Below are positions 49,895-59,477 of a stretch of 64,000 nt of DNA, one piece after another (the first letter of the stretch is position 1; each line of letters begins with the position of its first letter). The stretch comes from CAYQJS01 sp964417895 (GTDB taxonomy: Bacteria > Chloroflexota > UBA6077 > SHYK01). A model generated the notes under the pieces. The model searched no databases and was not told where the DNA came from. It saw nothing but the letters and a program-made list of their open reading frames with translations. The DNA lies in contig CAYQJS010000002.1 in the NCBI GenBank assembly GCA_964417895.1, positions 62,001-126,000 of the forward strand. The letters run 5' to 3'. A program made the position numbers and the translations under genes.

Positions 49895-51625
49895 TTAGTT
49901 CACGTCCCACTGGTGGGCGTTGCCGAAGTAGCCGGCGCTCACACCCACGATCCGGCCCCCGACCACAGTCGGATTGGCATCGTAGTACAGGTACATCGTG
50001 ACCACGTGGTCGGTCAGATGGTTGAAGACAGAGCGCAGCGTCCGCATGCGCTCTCCCAGCGGAATCGTGGTGAAATACCGATCGATGAGCTCCTCCAGCT
50101 CGCCGTTCACGTAGGCGCCGGTGTTCCGCCCTCGGAAACGGTTGTTAGGGCCCGGAACTTCCGAGGCGCGAATGTTTTCCAGCGCGCCCAGACTCCCGAA
50201 GCTGCCGCCGGTCTGGAACGCCGAGAAGGTCAGATAGTACTCGGGGTCGGCCTGGAGCGTGGCCGGGATGACCGTCGTCTCCGCCACCACTCCTACGCGC
50301 CGCCAATAGTCGGCGACCGCCAGGATCGTCCTGACGTTGATGTCCTTCTCGGTGCCGCGGATCTCCACGTTCAGTGGCCGCCCTCCGGCGTCGGCGAACA
50401 TCCCACCTGGCCCCCGCGTGTAACCCAGCCCCTCGATCAGCTGCGTCGCTCTGCGCGTGTCGTACTCGTACCGCACGACGCCGGCCTCAGCCTCCCTGTA
50501 CTGGAGATCGCCCAGCGGCAGCCCGCTGTGGGCGACTGGGGCCAGCCCCCCGGTCAGGGCAGCCGCCATCTCCTCTCGATCAAGTGCGTGCCAGAGCGCG
50601 CGGCGGAACAGGACGTTTCCGACGATCGCCGGCTGTGGATTACGGTGCTGAGGCGTCGCGATGTTTGGATTCGTGCCGGTGATCTGGATCGTGCCGTCGC
50701 GCCATTGGCTGCGGACCTCGGCCGCCTGCTCGAGAGACAGGCTGCGGCCCAGCGTCAGCTCCACCGTTCCCGCCAGGATGTTGGCCACGAGAGTGGGCGG
50801 CGAGGGGATGAACTTCACGTCGATCTGATCGATTCGCGGCCGTCCGAGCGCGTAGGCTTCGTTCGCATCGAGCAGGGCATGGCTTCCATCAACCCATTCG
50901 CGCAGCCTGTACGGGCCGGTGCCGATGAATTCTCGGTTCCAGTACGCGAGCGACGTGAACGTCGCCTTGTTCTCCTGGTAGGAGGACTCGAGCAGGTGCC
51001 TCGGCAGCGGGAGAATGCTGCCCTCGCCGAAAAGCGTGTCGGCCTCGATGTAGGTGCGCTTCCAGTGAACGGTTACCGTGCGGGAGTCGACCACGTCGAT
51101 GGCCTCGATCTGGTCGTAGACGGCCTCGCGGCGAACTGCCAGCTCCCTGTCTGCCGCCACCCCGGCGGTGAACGCGAGGTCGTGCGCGGAGAATGGCACA
51201 CCGTCGTGCCAGAACACGCCTGGCCGGATTCGCCAGGTCGTCTCCATCTGCCCGTCAGGAAATACTTTCCATAGGCCATTCTCGGTGGTGGGGAGGGCCT
51301 CGGCGAGCAGCGGCTCTAGCGGCTGGGTGGCGCCCCTGCTGGTGAGGCCAGCGTTCAGCAGGCGCTCGACTTCGCCCGTCCCCGGCAGATTGCTCCCCGT
51401 GCCGCTGATGGCGAGGAGACCGCTGACGGTCGTGAGCGCGCCCATGGCCGCCGCGCTGATACGTTTCTTCACCGCCGGCCTGGCACTCTCCGACTCGGCA
51501 CCCTGGCCGGTGGTCCGAACCTGGGCCGGCGCACACGCGGTGAGCGCCACGAGCGCCGACAGGCACGTGAAGGCCAATCGCTTCGAGCGAGCGGGCCAGG
51601 TCCTGCGTGCCGGGGTCACGGCCAC
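49895..51625 (-). CDS. ABC transporter solute-binding lipoprotein, family 5 (C)
   Basis: About 576 residues. Signal with basic n-region TPARRTWPARSKRLAF, hydrophobic core and lipobox ALTAC. Family motifs TTWRIRPGVFWHDGVPFSAH, FIGTGPYRLREW and LDREEMAAALTGGL. C-terminus FGNAHQWDVN is a variant of the WNxHEWE ending. GTG 51625 has GGAG 5 bp upstream; the frame is open to 51655. It follows the Rieske gene on the same strand. Substrate unknown. Confidence 0.88.
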   Translation of the reverse strand: MAVTPARRTWPARSKRLAFTCLSALVALTACAPAQVRTTGQGAESESARPAVKKRISAAAMGALTTVSGLLAISGTGSNLPGTGEVERLLNAGLTSRGATQPLEPLLAEALPTTENGLWKVFPDGQMETTWRIRPGVFWHDGVPFSAHDLAFTAGVAADRELAVRREAVYDQIEAIDVVDSRTVTVHWKRTYIEADTLFGEGSILPLPRHLLESSYQENKATFTSLAYWNREFIGTGPYRLREWVDGSHALLDANEAYALGRPRIDQIDVKFIPSPPTLVANILAGTVELTLGRSLSLEQAAEVRSQWRDGTIQITGTNPNIATPQHRNPQPAIVGNVLFRRALWHALDREEMAAALTGGLAPVAHSGLPLGDLQYREAEAGVVRYEYDTRRATQLIEGLGYTRGPGGMFADAGGRPLNVEIRGTEKDINVRTILAVADYWRRVGVVAETTVIPATLQADPEYYLTFSAFQTGGSFGSLGALENIRASEVPGPNNRFRGRNTGAYVNGELEELIDRYFTTIPLGERMRTLRSVFNHLTDHVVTMYLYYDANPTVVGGRIVGVSAGYFGNAHQWDVN

Positions 51626-51664
51626 ACCCACTCCGGCTCCTCGCCCATTAGGCACGATTCACCA

Positions 51665-51712
51665 CTCCTCCCTCACCCCACCCCTCTCCGCATGCGAGAG
51701 GAGGGGAATCAA
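51665..51712. repeat. Palindromic intergenic repeat
   Basis: CCTCACCCCACCCCTCTCCG followed by CATGCGAGAGGAGGGG, a member of the dispersed family, lies between the Rieske stop and the next gene. Confidence 0.55.
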
Positions 51713-51717
51713 CCCGG

Positions 51718-53007
51718 TTAATAGAACGGCGCCGGCTCCACGGCATTGGCCTGAACCTGCCCACGGTCGCTCCAGCGCACGTCCAGCGGCACCGTCGCAT
51801 TCACGGTGAAGAGGTCCGCGTAGGGGTTCCGGGTCGGCTCGAAGGCGATCCCGGGCGGGTCCTTACCCTGCTCCATGGCGCGCAATGCGCCCAGAAGGAA
51901 CTCCCGCATGGCGATGGGCTGCGCATCGCACACCCCCAGGTGCTCCAGCGTCCGATCGGAGATTGGCCCCATGGACTCAGTCACGCAGGCATCCTGAGTG
52001 TGGTTGCCGAAGTCGACCCCGCAGTAGACCCGCGTGCGTTGCTTCTCGCGGTCGAGGAGATACTCGTTGGCTTTGTTGGCGACCTTTTTCCAGTCCGGTC
52101 CGACCTCGCGACGGCGTCCATCTCCCCCGCCCGAGTGGCCCAGGGGGCCGCTGACCTTCACGTTCACGTCGATGCGCCAGGTGTTGTAGTCGTCGGCGGG
52201 GATCTGGTAGACGGCGTGAAAGCCGTCGACGACACCCCGGATCATGCGCGAAGTCGGCGGGATCCCGATGCACGGCGGCACGAACATGTTGGTACGGACG
52301 TACTTGTGGGTGTCGCCGACGTAGCGGATCGCTGCCACGTTCAGGCCCCACGGCTCCTTTTCGACCTCGAAGTGCAGGGCCTCGCCAAAGCCGGGCGCAA
52401 GTTGCATCGTGTCGCCGATGGTTCGCGTCGCCATGCCCGCGCGGCGGTGCAGGTAGTCGATGTGGGAGCTGTCGCAGTCGCCCTCGACTCCCTGAAGCCA
52501 GTTGTTCTCGTTCCAGTACTTGTCGCCGATCTCGACGTGGTCGGCTGGCGCGGTCAGCCAGGCGAAGTTGGGGATCAGGGGCATTCTGTCGCTGGGACCC
52601 ATGTAGGTGAGAACGAGCCCGTTGATCTCCCGGCACGGATAGGCCGTGTGCTTCACATGGTGCTTCATCATGCTCTCGCCAGGCTCGGCCGGCGTGTCGA
52701 GGATGGTGCCGTCGACGTCGTACTTCCAGCCGTGGTAGATGCACCTCAGCCCGCACTCCTCGTTCCGCCCATAGAAGAGGGACGCCCTGCGGTGCGAGCA
52801 GTGTTCGTCCAGAAGCCCCACCCGCCCCAGGCTATCCCGGTACGCAACCAGGTCCTCCCCGAGCAGCCGGACGCGAACGGGCGGAGAATCGGGCTCCGGG
52901 ATCTCGCGAGAGAGAACGGCCGGTATCCAGTAGCGACGAAACATCTCCCCCATGGGCGTCCCCGGTCCCACTCGGCAGAGCAGCTCGTTATCCTCGTGTG
53001 TCAACAT
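51718..53007 (-). CDS. Rieske 2Fe-2S ring-hydroxylating oxygenase, alpha subunit (2)
   Basis: About 429 residues. Rieske ligands in DEHCSHRRAS and GLRCIYHGWKYD; mononuclear iron motif in EGDCDSSHIDYLHRRAG, the common D/E-x-x-S-H-x3-4-H arrangement. Full length for the phthalate/phenoxybenzoate dioxygenase type. Homologous to the enzyme at 35.4 kb but diverged. No reductase adjacent. ATG 53007 lies just after a region of TCCCAAG and GCAATCC heptamers that fill the whole spacer from the upstream binding-protein gene. Confidence 0.9.
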   Translation of the reverse strand: MLTHEDNELLCRVGPGTPMGEMFRRYWIPAVLSREIPEPDSPPVRVRLLGEDLVAYRDSLGRVGLLDEHCSHRRASLFYGRNEECGLRCIYHGWKYDVDGTILDTPAEPGESMMKHHVKHTAYPCREINGLVLTYMGPSDRMPLIPNFAWLTAPADHVEIGDKYWNENNWLQGVEGDCDSSHIDYLHRRAGMATRTIGDTMQLAPGFGEALHFEVEKEPWGLNVAAIRYVGDTHKYVRTNMFVPPCIGIPPTSRMIRGVVDGFHAVYQIPADDYNTWRIDVNVKVSGPLGHSGGGDGRRREVGPDWKKVANKANEYLLDREKQRTRVYCGVDFGNHTQDACVTESMGPISDRTLEHLGVCDAQPIAMREFLLGALRAMEQGKDPPGIAFEPTRNPYADLFTVNATVPLDVRWSDRGQVQANAVEPAPFY

Positions 53008-53036
53008 CGTTGCAACCCCCTCACCCTCGCGAGTCC

Positions 53037-53098
53037 CGAGTCCCAAGTCCCAAGTCCCAAGTCCCAATCAGCAATCCGCAATCCGCAATCCGCAATCA
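53037..53098. repeat. Two abutting heptamer arrays at a stop codon
   Basis: TCCCAAG units (four, 53041-53068) are followed by GCAATCC units (four, 53071-53098). The last unit contains the TGA (53098-53096) of the binding-protein gene on the minus strand. Confidence 0.8.
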
Positions 53099-54841
53099 CT
53101 TCAGCTCCCACTCGTGAATGTTCCAGGTCAAGAGCGTGTCGTCGACGGCGGTTGGGTCCGGGCCAACGAGCGAGCCCACGTGCGCGGACACCCCGAAGTT
53201 CATGAACAGCGGGATGACCGGCAGCTCTTCGTTGACCATGGCCATCATCCTCGCGAGCAGCCCGACGCGGTTGCCGCGATCCAGCGTGCGATTGTAGATC
53301 GAATACAGGCGATCGAACTCGGGGTCGGACCATCCGCCTCGATTGCTGCCGCGCCAGCGGTTTGCCAGCGTGGGAATCTCAGGGCCCGCCACATAGTTGA
53401 CCATCTCCTCCAGCCCCATTCCACCGCTGGCAGTCTGCACCCCGGAGAAGATCGCGCGCAGCTCAGGATCGCCCGACGCAGGCGGCCTGAGGATATTCGG
53501 GAACGTGTCGAAGCCCGCGCGCTTCCACGTGTCCATCATGATGGCGGTCTCCCGCTCGGGCTGGCCGCCCGACTGGTTCTGGACCTGCACACGAAACGCC
53601 TCCCCGGCGGCATTGGCGAGGGTACCGTCGGGTCCGCGCGCATAGCCCGCCTCAGCCATCAGCTGCTCCGAACGCCGCGGGTCGAAAGGATATTTCGTCA
53701 CAACGCGGTCGATCTCGGCGTAGTACGGGACGGTGGGCCGAATCAGTGTGTCGGTCATGACGCCGAGGCCGCTGAACAGCCCCTCGTTGAGGGCTTCTTT
53801 GTCCACTGCATAGGCGAGGGCCTTGCGGACGCGCACATCCATGAGGGAGCGCGGGGTGGCGTACTCCGGGCGCACCTGGACGTGCGTCCGGCGACTCATC
53901 GTGGGTGTGAGCAGGGTCACTCCCTGATCGGGCGTTCGCCACTCGGCGCGAAGGATCACCGCCTGCTCGAAGCGGATGGACCGGTCCGAGGCCAGGTGGA
54001 CCGTACCGGCGCGCAGGTTGGCGAGCGCGGTGTTCTCGTCACTGCTGAAGCGCACCGCGATGCGCTGAATCTTGGGCCTCCCCCACACATGAGCATCGAA
54101 AGCCACGCCCTGGAAGAAGGCGCCACGCTCCCAGCGCTCGAGCCGATAGGGGCCGAGGCCGACATAGGCGCTGCTCCAGAAAGCGTTGCCCAGGAAGGCC
54201 TCGGGCTCCTCACGGAGGAGAGGATCGAGGATGTGGCGCGGCAGCGGCGGCAGCCCCTCGCCGAGCACGCTCGCCTGCGGGTAAATCTGGCGCCAGCGGA
54301 TCGTGAGGCTGCGCGCGTCCGGCGCGATCACTGCCTCCATGAGGCTCTGCGGCGCCAGCGACGCGAGGCCGAACTCGGGCGCAGTGTATAGGCGCCACGC
54401 GAAAGCGAAGTCCTCGGCCGTGAGCGGCGCGCCGTCGTGCCAGGTGAGGTTGGGCTTCAGCCGGTAGCTCGTCTCCATACGCCCATCGGGCAGGACGCCC
54501 CAGGAGTCGGAGTTCAGCTCGGGCACGGCCTCGGCCAGGTAGGGCCGCGGGTCTCCCCGAGCGTCGAGGATGTCCAGGCCGGCGTTGAAGGGCCGGACGG
54601 CGCTGTCGACGCTCACGCCCGGTGATTCGCCGCCGGCGCCCCTGGGCGCCTTGGCCGCCAGTGTCGCGGGCTCGGCCCGCGTCAGCAGGTTGAGTGTCCG
54701 GGCGGGCGCGTCGGGAGCGCCGCGATCCGCTCCCTCACCTCCACTGCCGGGCGCGGCGGCCGCGCACCCCACCAGGACCATGACTGTCAGAGCAACGAGC
54801 AAACATCGCCATCGCGCCACGGTGCGGCCCGCACTGCTCAT
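53096..54841 (-). CDS. ABC transporter solute-binding lipoprotein, family 5 (D)
   Basis: About 581 residues. ATG 54841 starts MSSAGRTVARWRCLLVALTV with lipobox LVGC; the open frame upstream is repeat DNA. Motifs SYRLKPNLTWHDGAPLTAED and YVGLGPYRLERWERGAFF; ending LTWNIHEWELK. It is closest to protein E at 56.4 kb, which has the same GLGPYRL and WNIHEWEL. Placed just upstream of the second Rieske gene, so it may deliver that enzyme's substrate (inference). Confidence 0.9.
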   Translation of the reverse strand: MSSAGRTVARWRCLLVALTVMVLVGCAAAAPGSGGEGADRGAPDAPARTLNLLTRAEPATLAAKAPRGAGGESPGVSVDSAVRPFNAGLDILDARGDPRPYLAEAVPELNSDSWGVLPDGRMETSYRLKPNLTWHDGAPLTAEDFAFAWRLYTAPEFGLASLAPQSLMEAVIAPDARSLTIRWRQIYPQASVLGEGLPPLPRHILDPLLREEPEAFLGNAFWSSAYVGLGPYRLERWERGAFFQGVAFDAHVWGRPKIQRIAVRFSSDENTALANLRAGTVHLASDRSIRFEQAVILRAEWRTPDQGVTLLTPTMSRRTHVQVRPEYATPRSLMDVRVRKALAYAVDKEALNEGLFSGLGVMTDTLIRPTVPYYAEIDRVVTKYPFDPRRSEQLMAEAGYARGPDGTLANAAGEAFRVQVQNQSGGQPERETAIMMDTWKRAGFDTFPNILRPPASGDPELRAIFSGVQTASGGMGLEEMVNYVAGPEIPTLANRWRGSNRGGWSDPEFDRLYSIYNRTLDRGNRVGLLARMMAMVNEELPVIPLFMNFGVSAHVGSLVGPDPTAVDDTLLTWNIHEWELK

Positions 54842-54954
54842 GCGCAGGGCACCCGGTGAATCGACCTGGACTTCAGTGAATTGGGCACACGCGGATTGAA
54901 CCCGAGACCCGCGTCCCGAGGCAACCGCGATTGCCGACGCGGACAAGACCGATA

Positions 54955-55155
54955 CTCTCCCCGTCAAGGGGGGGAGGGTCAGGGAGGGGTAACGACGTCC
55001 AGCACAGAGTCCCTGCGGGCCCAAAGCAACCGATGGACGCTGAACGGGCCCTTTTGGCAGCGCCTACGCCGGCCGGGCGAATGGGCAGCCGCCGGGCGTT
55101 GGAGGAGGAACTACCCCCCTCCCCAACCCTCCCCCTCAAGGGGGGAGGGGGCAGC
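54955..55155. repeat. Dispersed palindromic repeats in a divergent promoter region
   Basis: CCCCGTCAAGGGGGGGAGGG at 54959 and CCCTCCCCCTCAAGGGGGGA at 55125 belong to the same family. The region lies between divergent genes, so promoters for both must lie within or beside repeats. Confidence 0.6.
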
Positions 55156-55311
55156 TTAAGCTCGGCCGGTCGCCATGCCCATAACGTTCCGTGCTCGTAA
55201 GACCTAGCATCTGGCAGGCTACTGACGGGAGAGTTGGTGGCTCTCGTCGTCGTCGCTGTAAGGGCGCTCGGGCGAGGGCGTATCATCGGGCAGCCACAGG
55301 TGGGGGATCCC

Positions 55312-56370
55312 GTGACGAAAAGTCGCGTCCGAGGGCTCTTCGCGCTCCTTGCCGCCGTCCTGGCGACGCAAGCACTGCCGATGGCCACGGTGACCGTGTC
55401 CCTGGCCCGTAGCCAGATCGCACCAGATGCCTTCGAGCCGGACGACTCCCCGGCGACGGCTCGCGAGCTCGAGCTCAACGGTGTGCCCCAGCAGCACACC
55501 ATCCATGTCCCCGGCGACCGCGACTGGGTTCGCTTCTCCGTCCAGGGGGGCGCCCGCGTGCGGCTGTTCACCAGGGGCGAGCTTTGCGACACAGTCCTGA
55601 CCCTCTTCACCTCGAATGGCGCCATTGCCCTCGTAGAGGACGACGATAGCGGTGGCGGCGGCAACGCGTCGATGGAGGTCGTGCTCGGGGAGAGCGGTAC
55701 CTATCACGCTAGAGTGCGCGCCTACGCCGATACCGCGACGTGTGAGGCCTACGAGCTCCTAGGAGCGCTCCCGGGCGTGCCGATCAGCGACTCGCCCGGC
55801 CCGGGCGCCAGCCCGCCTGGCCCCGGTACCGGCTCGCCTACCCCCGGCGCCGCCCCGCCGGCCGCCGGCCCGCCCGGCGCCGACCCATATGAACCCGACG
55901 ATACGCCCGAGCAGGCGACGCCGCTCCCCCTCGATGGGACGGAACAGGCCCGGACCTTCCACGCGACGAGCGACGTCGACTGGGTGTCGCTGCCCCTCGA
56001 TCCGCGCGACGTGCTGTTCATCTTCACGAGCGGCCCGTGCGACACGGCCCTGACGCTCTACGGGCCTGATGCTCGAACCATCCTCGCCGAAGACGACGAC
56101 CTTGGGGACGCGAACAACGCAGCCATCTTCTATCGAGCAACGACGAGCGACACCTATTACGTGCGCGTCCGCGTGTTCCCGGGGCCCATGCCGTGCGCCT
56201 ACCAGCTGACCGGATTCAGAGTCCCGGGCGCGAGGCCGTCGCCGACGCTCACTCCCACCGTCGTGCCGAGCGCGCCAATCCCAGGGATTCCCACCACGGC
56301 GGCCGGGACCCCGACACCGCGGCCGCCGGTGGTGCTCCGCGCTGAGCAGGATGCGGCAGGGAGGCCCTGA
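55312..56370 (+). CDS. Secreted protein with two PPC-like domains
   Basis: About 352 residues. N-terminal signal-like segment (GLFALLAAVLATQALPMA), then two similar beta-sandwich domains of the bacterial pre-peptidase C-terminal (PPC) type: DAFEPDDSPATARELELNGV and DPYEPDDTPEQATPLPLDGT, each with a DxDWVxF/L strand and a Cys pair (ELCDTVLTLF, GPCDTALTLY). They are joined by a Pro/Gly linker (residues about 165-200) and followed by a Pro/Thr-rich tail. No protease domain is present. Probably an exported, surface or matrix protein. GTG 55312 after GGTGGGGG. Confidence 0.75.
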   Translation: MTKSRVRGLFALLAAVLATQALPMATVTVSLARSQIAPDAFEPDDSPATARELELNGVPQQHTIHVPGDRDWVRFSVQGGARVRLFTRGELCDTVLTLFTSNGAIALVEDDDSGGGGNASMEVVLGESGTYHARVRAYADTATCEAYELLGALPGVPISDSPGPGASPPGPGTGSPTPGAAPPAAGPPGADPYEPDDTPEQATPLPLDGTEQARTFHATSDVDWVSLPLDPRDVLFIFTSGPCDTALTLYGPDARTILAEDDDLGDANNAAIFYRATTSDTYYVRVRVFPGPMPCAYQLTGFRVPGARPSPTLTPTVVPSAPIPGIPTTAAGTPTPRPPVVLRAEQDAAGRP

Positions 56371-56407
56371 CCCACCGCCACGGGCAAAGACCGGAGGAGC
56401 AAGAAGT

Positions 56408-58368
56408 ATGACAGCTCACAGGGATCATCCAAACGATCGCGCCTCGGACGATTCGAGCCCCATGCCGACGCGTCCCGTCGTAGCGCGGGTTCGCCTGGCC
56501 CGCTCGAACCAGGCCGACAAGCCTCAGGGCCACAACCAGGCGGCGGACAAGCCGCCGCGCTACGGCACACGCGCCGGCCGGGTCCGCAGAGGGTCTGTCC
56601 CGTTGCTTCGAGGGTATCGCGCCCGTCCGCAGCGCAGACCGTCTGTCCCGCTCCATCTGGCGCTGCTCTCCCTTGTTGTGCCGATGGTCCTGGCTTGTTC
56701 GCCGGCCCAGTCGGTGGCGCCGCAGCCCGGCCAGAACCCTGGAGACGCCCGAAGCTCGGGGCCGGCCCGCACGCTGGCCGCGGCAGTCCGGGTGGAGCCC
56801 GCGAGCCTCGGCACCCGCGCATTTGTGCAGGCGGGCGTGGCGCTGTACCTCTCGAAGCGTATGTTCAACGCCGAGGTCGCCTATCTTGACCCCGACGGCG
56901 CCGCCCGCCCCTATCTGGTGGAATCGCTTCCCGAGCTCAACACCGAGGGTTGGCGAGTGTTCCCCGATGGCCGCATGGAGACGACCCACAAGCTCAGGGC
57001 GAATCTCGTGTGGCACGACGGCATTCCCCTGTCGGCCGCGGACTTCGTTTTTGCCTGGCGCGTNNNNNNNNNNACGCCAGCACCGAGCTCGGCCAGGCCA
57101 ACTCGCCGCCGTTCAACTCCATCGAGGAGGTCGCGGCGCCTGACGAGCGGACACTCGTGATTCGGTGGCGACGGCCCTATCCGGATGCCAGCGCGCTCGT
57201 CGAGCGCGACCGTGAGCTGCCGCCGCTCCCCCGCCACCTCCTGGAGACGCCGTTCACGGCCGGCGACCCGGATGCCGTCCTCAACCACCCGTACTGGACG
57301 CGCGACTATGTCGGTCTGGGTCCGTACCGGCTGACGCGGTGGGAGCCGGGGTCATCGATCGAGGCCGTGGCGTTCCCTCAGCACGTGCTCGGGGCCCCGA
57401 AGATAGAGCGCATCCGCCTCATCTTCATCGCGGACGCCAACGCGGGCCTGGCCCATCTGTTGGGTGGGGAGATCCAACTGGCGGCGGACGGGGCCATCGA
57501 CGTCGAGCTGGTCTCCACGCTGCGCCGGGAGTGGGGACCAGGCGGCGGCAGTGTCGTCCTCCATCCCAACCAGTGGCGGTCCACGGTGTTCCAGATGCGC
57601 CCTGAGCTGGCGGCGCCACGTGCGATCCTCGATCACAGGATCCGGAAGGCGCTGGCGCACGCCGTCGACAAGGCGGCGATCAACGATGCTATCTATGCCG
57701 GGGACTCGCTGCTCTCGGACTTCATGATCCCTCCTCTGTCCTCCTACGGGACGGCGATCGATCGCGCTATTCCCAAGTTCCCGTACGACCTACGGCGCAG
57801 CGAGCAGCTCATGAACGAGGCCGGCTTCACGCGCGGGCAGGATGCCCTGTACGCGAGCCCGGGGGAGGGACGGTTCGCGGTGGAAGCCAAGACCAACGCC
57901 TCCGGAGACAACGTGTCGGAGCAATCGGTGCTGGCGAGCGAGTGGCGGCGCGCCGGCTTCGACGTGCAGGAGGCCGTGCTGCCCGCGGCGCAGGCTCAGG
58001 ACAACCAGGTCCGGGCCACCTTCCCCGGCATGTTCACCTTCAACACCGGCCTGGGCGTCGCCGCGCTTCTGAACCAGACCACCGAACGCATCCCGCGCGC
58101 GGAGAACCGCTGGCAGGGTGGGAACCGTGGCGGATGGTCCAATGCAAATTACGACCGCCTCGCCGAGGCGTTCAATACGACGCTTGACCGAAGCGAGCGG
58201 GAGCGGCAGGTGGTGGAAATGGCGCGGATATTCACGGAGGAGCTGCCCGCCATACCGGTCTTCTTCCGAACGCAGCCCTGGGCCCACGTGTCGGCCCTGA
58301 AAGGCCCGCAGTTGGTGGCACCGGAATCGAAGGTGAGCTGGAACATTCACGAATGGGAGCTGCGGTGA
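56408..58368 (+). CDS. ABC transporter solute-binding lipoprotein, family 5 (E), interrupted by assembly gap
   Basis: One gene split by 10 Ns at 57064-57073; the frames on the two sides differ, so the true gap is not 10 bp. Before the gap: lipobox PMVLAC, TLAAAVRVEPASLG, HKLRANLVWHDGIPLSAADF. After it: LVIRWRRPYPDASALVERDR, YVGLGPYRLTRWEPG, and the ending SWNIHEWELR. ATG 56408 would leave about 75 Arg-rich residues before the signal core, so the real start may be further in. Paralogue of protein D. Confidence 0.85.
57064..57073. other. Scaffold gap (10 N)
   Basis: Ten N bases inside the binding-protein gene. The frame changes across it, so the placeholder length is wrong and some coding sequence may be missing. 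Confidence 0.98.
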
Positions 58369-58413
58369 TAGCTGATAGCTGATAGCTGAGCTGACAGCTG
58401 ATAGCTGATAGCT
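58366..58413. repeat. GATAGCT heptamer array bridging two stop codons
   Basis: GATAGCT units (seven, some imperfect) begin with the TGA stop of the binding-protein gene on the plus strand and end at the minus-strand TAG (58416-58414) of a gene fragment. Confidence 0.8.
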
Positions 58414-58675
58414 GCTAAGACGTTGCTTCCCAGGTGACCTCGATGCCCAGTTGGTCGAAGGCCTCGACAATCCGCTTTTCCAGCGACTCCTCACTGATGC
58501 CCGCGGAGCTGCTCACGTCGATGGTTAACGACAGCTCGGCTCCAGCATCCTGCTCTTGGAGGACCTTGAAAAGGTAGGGCTGCAGGTTACCGGTCTTCCC
58601 GACGCCCAGCTTTGGGACGGCCAGGCGGATTCGAGTGTGGCGTTTGGGTGTCGGAATGAGCGGTGGCGTAGGCGC
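58414..58675 (-). pseudogene. C-terminal fragment, possibly of a DUF499-type ATPase
   Basis: An uninterrupted minus-strand frame without a start reads RIRLAVPKLGVGKTGNLQPY, LFKVLQEQDAGAELSLTIDV and SSSAGISEESLEKRIVEAFD before a TAG. The final strand-helix pattern (xLxIDVxSxxGISEExLExxI) resembles the end of large DUF499-like ATPases found in defence operons. The assignment to that family is tentative; that it is a truncated gene end is clearer. Confidence 0.4.
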
Positions 58676-58719
58676 CGCTTACCAGGGCGGCGCCCCAAAC
58701 GAGGAGACGGCACTTGTCG

Positions 58720-59019
58720 ATGGTTCGCAAGCAACTCTACATCGCGAGCGAGCAAGAGCGGAAGCTGCGGGAGCTGGCAGCTCGTTGGGGCTGTACCGAG
58801 GCGCACGTCTTCCGCGTGGCGCTCGACAGGCTCGCCGACGCGGATGCGACGCTGGATGGTCGCCTCGCGGCTGCCGGGTTGTTGGTGCCTCCGTGGGTGG
58901 ATGAGGACGTGCCCACGGGCAGGGCGCTCGATGCCCTGGAGCGGGCATGCGACGCGTGGGCGCGTGCCGAGTCGGCGCCCATCGGCCTGACCGAGGCGGT
59001 GTTCGAGGGGCGGCGCTAG
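58720..59019 (+). CDS. VapB-like antitoxin (ribbon-helix-helix type)
   Basis: About 99 residues. The N-terminus MVRKQLYIASEQERKLRELA, then ARWGCTEAHVFRVALDRLAD has the strand-helix-helix layout of RHH antitoxins; the longer C-terminal half would wrap the toxin. ATG 58720 is preferred to TTG 58714. Its stop overlaps the GTG of the PIN gene (TAGTG), the tight coupling normal for vapBC. Confidence 0.7.
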   Translation: MVRKQLYIASEQERKLRELAARWGCTEAHVFRVALDRLADADATLDGRLAAAGLLVPPWVDEDVPTGRALDALERACDAWARAESAPIGLTEAVFEGRR

Positions 59020-59477
59020 TGCCGGCCATCTTTTTCGACACCTCCGCGCTGGTTAAGAGATACGATCCTGCCGAGCCTGGCGCCGACCGAGTGCAGGACC
59101 TGTGTCGGCGGGCTCAGGGCTGGACGCTGCTGATCGCCCGCATTACGCCGGTGGAGGTGGCATCGGTACTGAATCGTAAGTTGCGGGAAGGCAGGCTCAC
59201 CGCGGCGCGGCGGGACCAGCTGTGGCAGCTGTTCCGTGGACACTGGCGGGATCATTACCGCACGATCGCCCTTGACGAGGACATCTGGACCCACGCTCAT
59301 TGGCTGCTATTCCTGTATGCGCTCCGGGCTTGCGATGCCATCCGTACGATCGTAGTACTGATTGTCGGCCAGCCCGACTGCCTCGATGCGAACGGACGGG
59401 CCACTGACGGCAGCGCGCAATACCCGCACAGGCCCCGACCAGAAAGGCCCGCTGAGCACCGTATCGTGCTGCGGTAA
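59019..59477 (+). pseudogene. VapC-like PIN toxin with replaced C-terminus
   Basis: The first 105 residues are a proper PIN domain: FFDTSALVKRYDPAEPGADR (first Asp), ITPVEVASVLNRKLREGRL (Glu), YALRACDAI (third Asp). The usual continuation after ALRACDAI (HLASAL... and the last Asp strand) is absent. Instead the frame runs through about 45 residues that are antisense to a helicase-like N-terminus (59300-59500). The junction is near 59337. The toxin is probably inactive, and the cause is recombination, not a point mutation. Confidence 0.6.

Noticed and set aside
49817..51274. Plus-strand ORF of 485 codons
   Set aside because: Runs antisense through two well-supported binding-protein genes and resembles no family.
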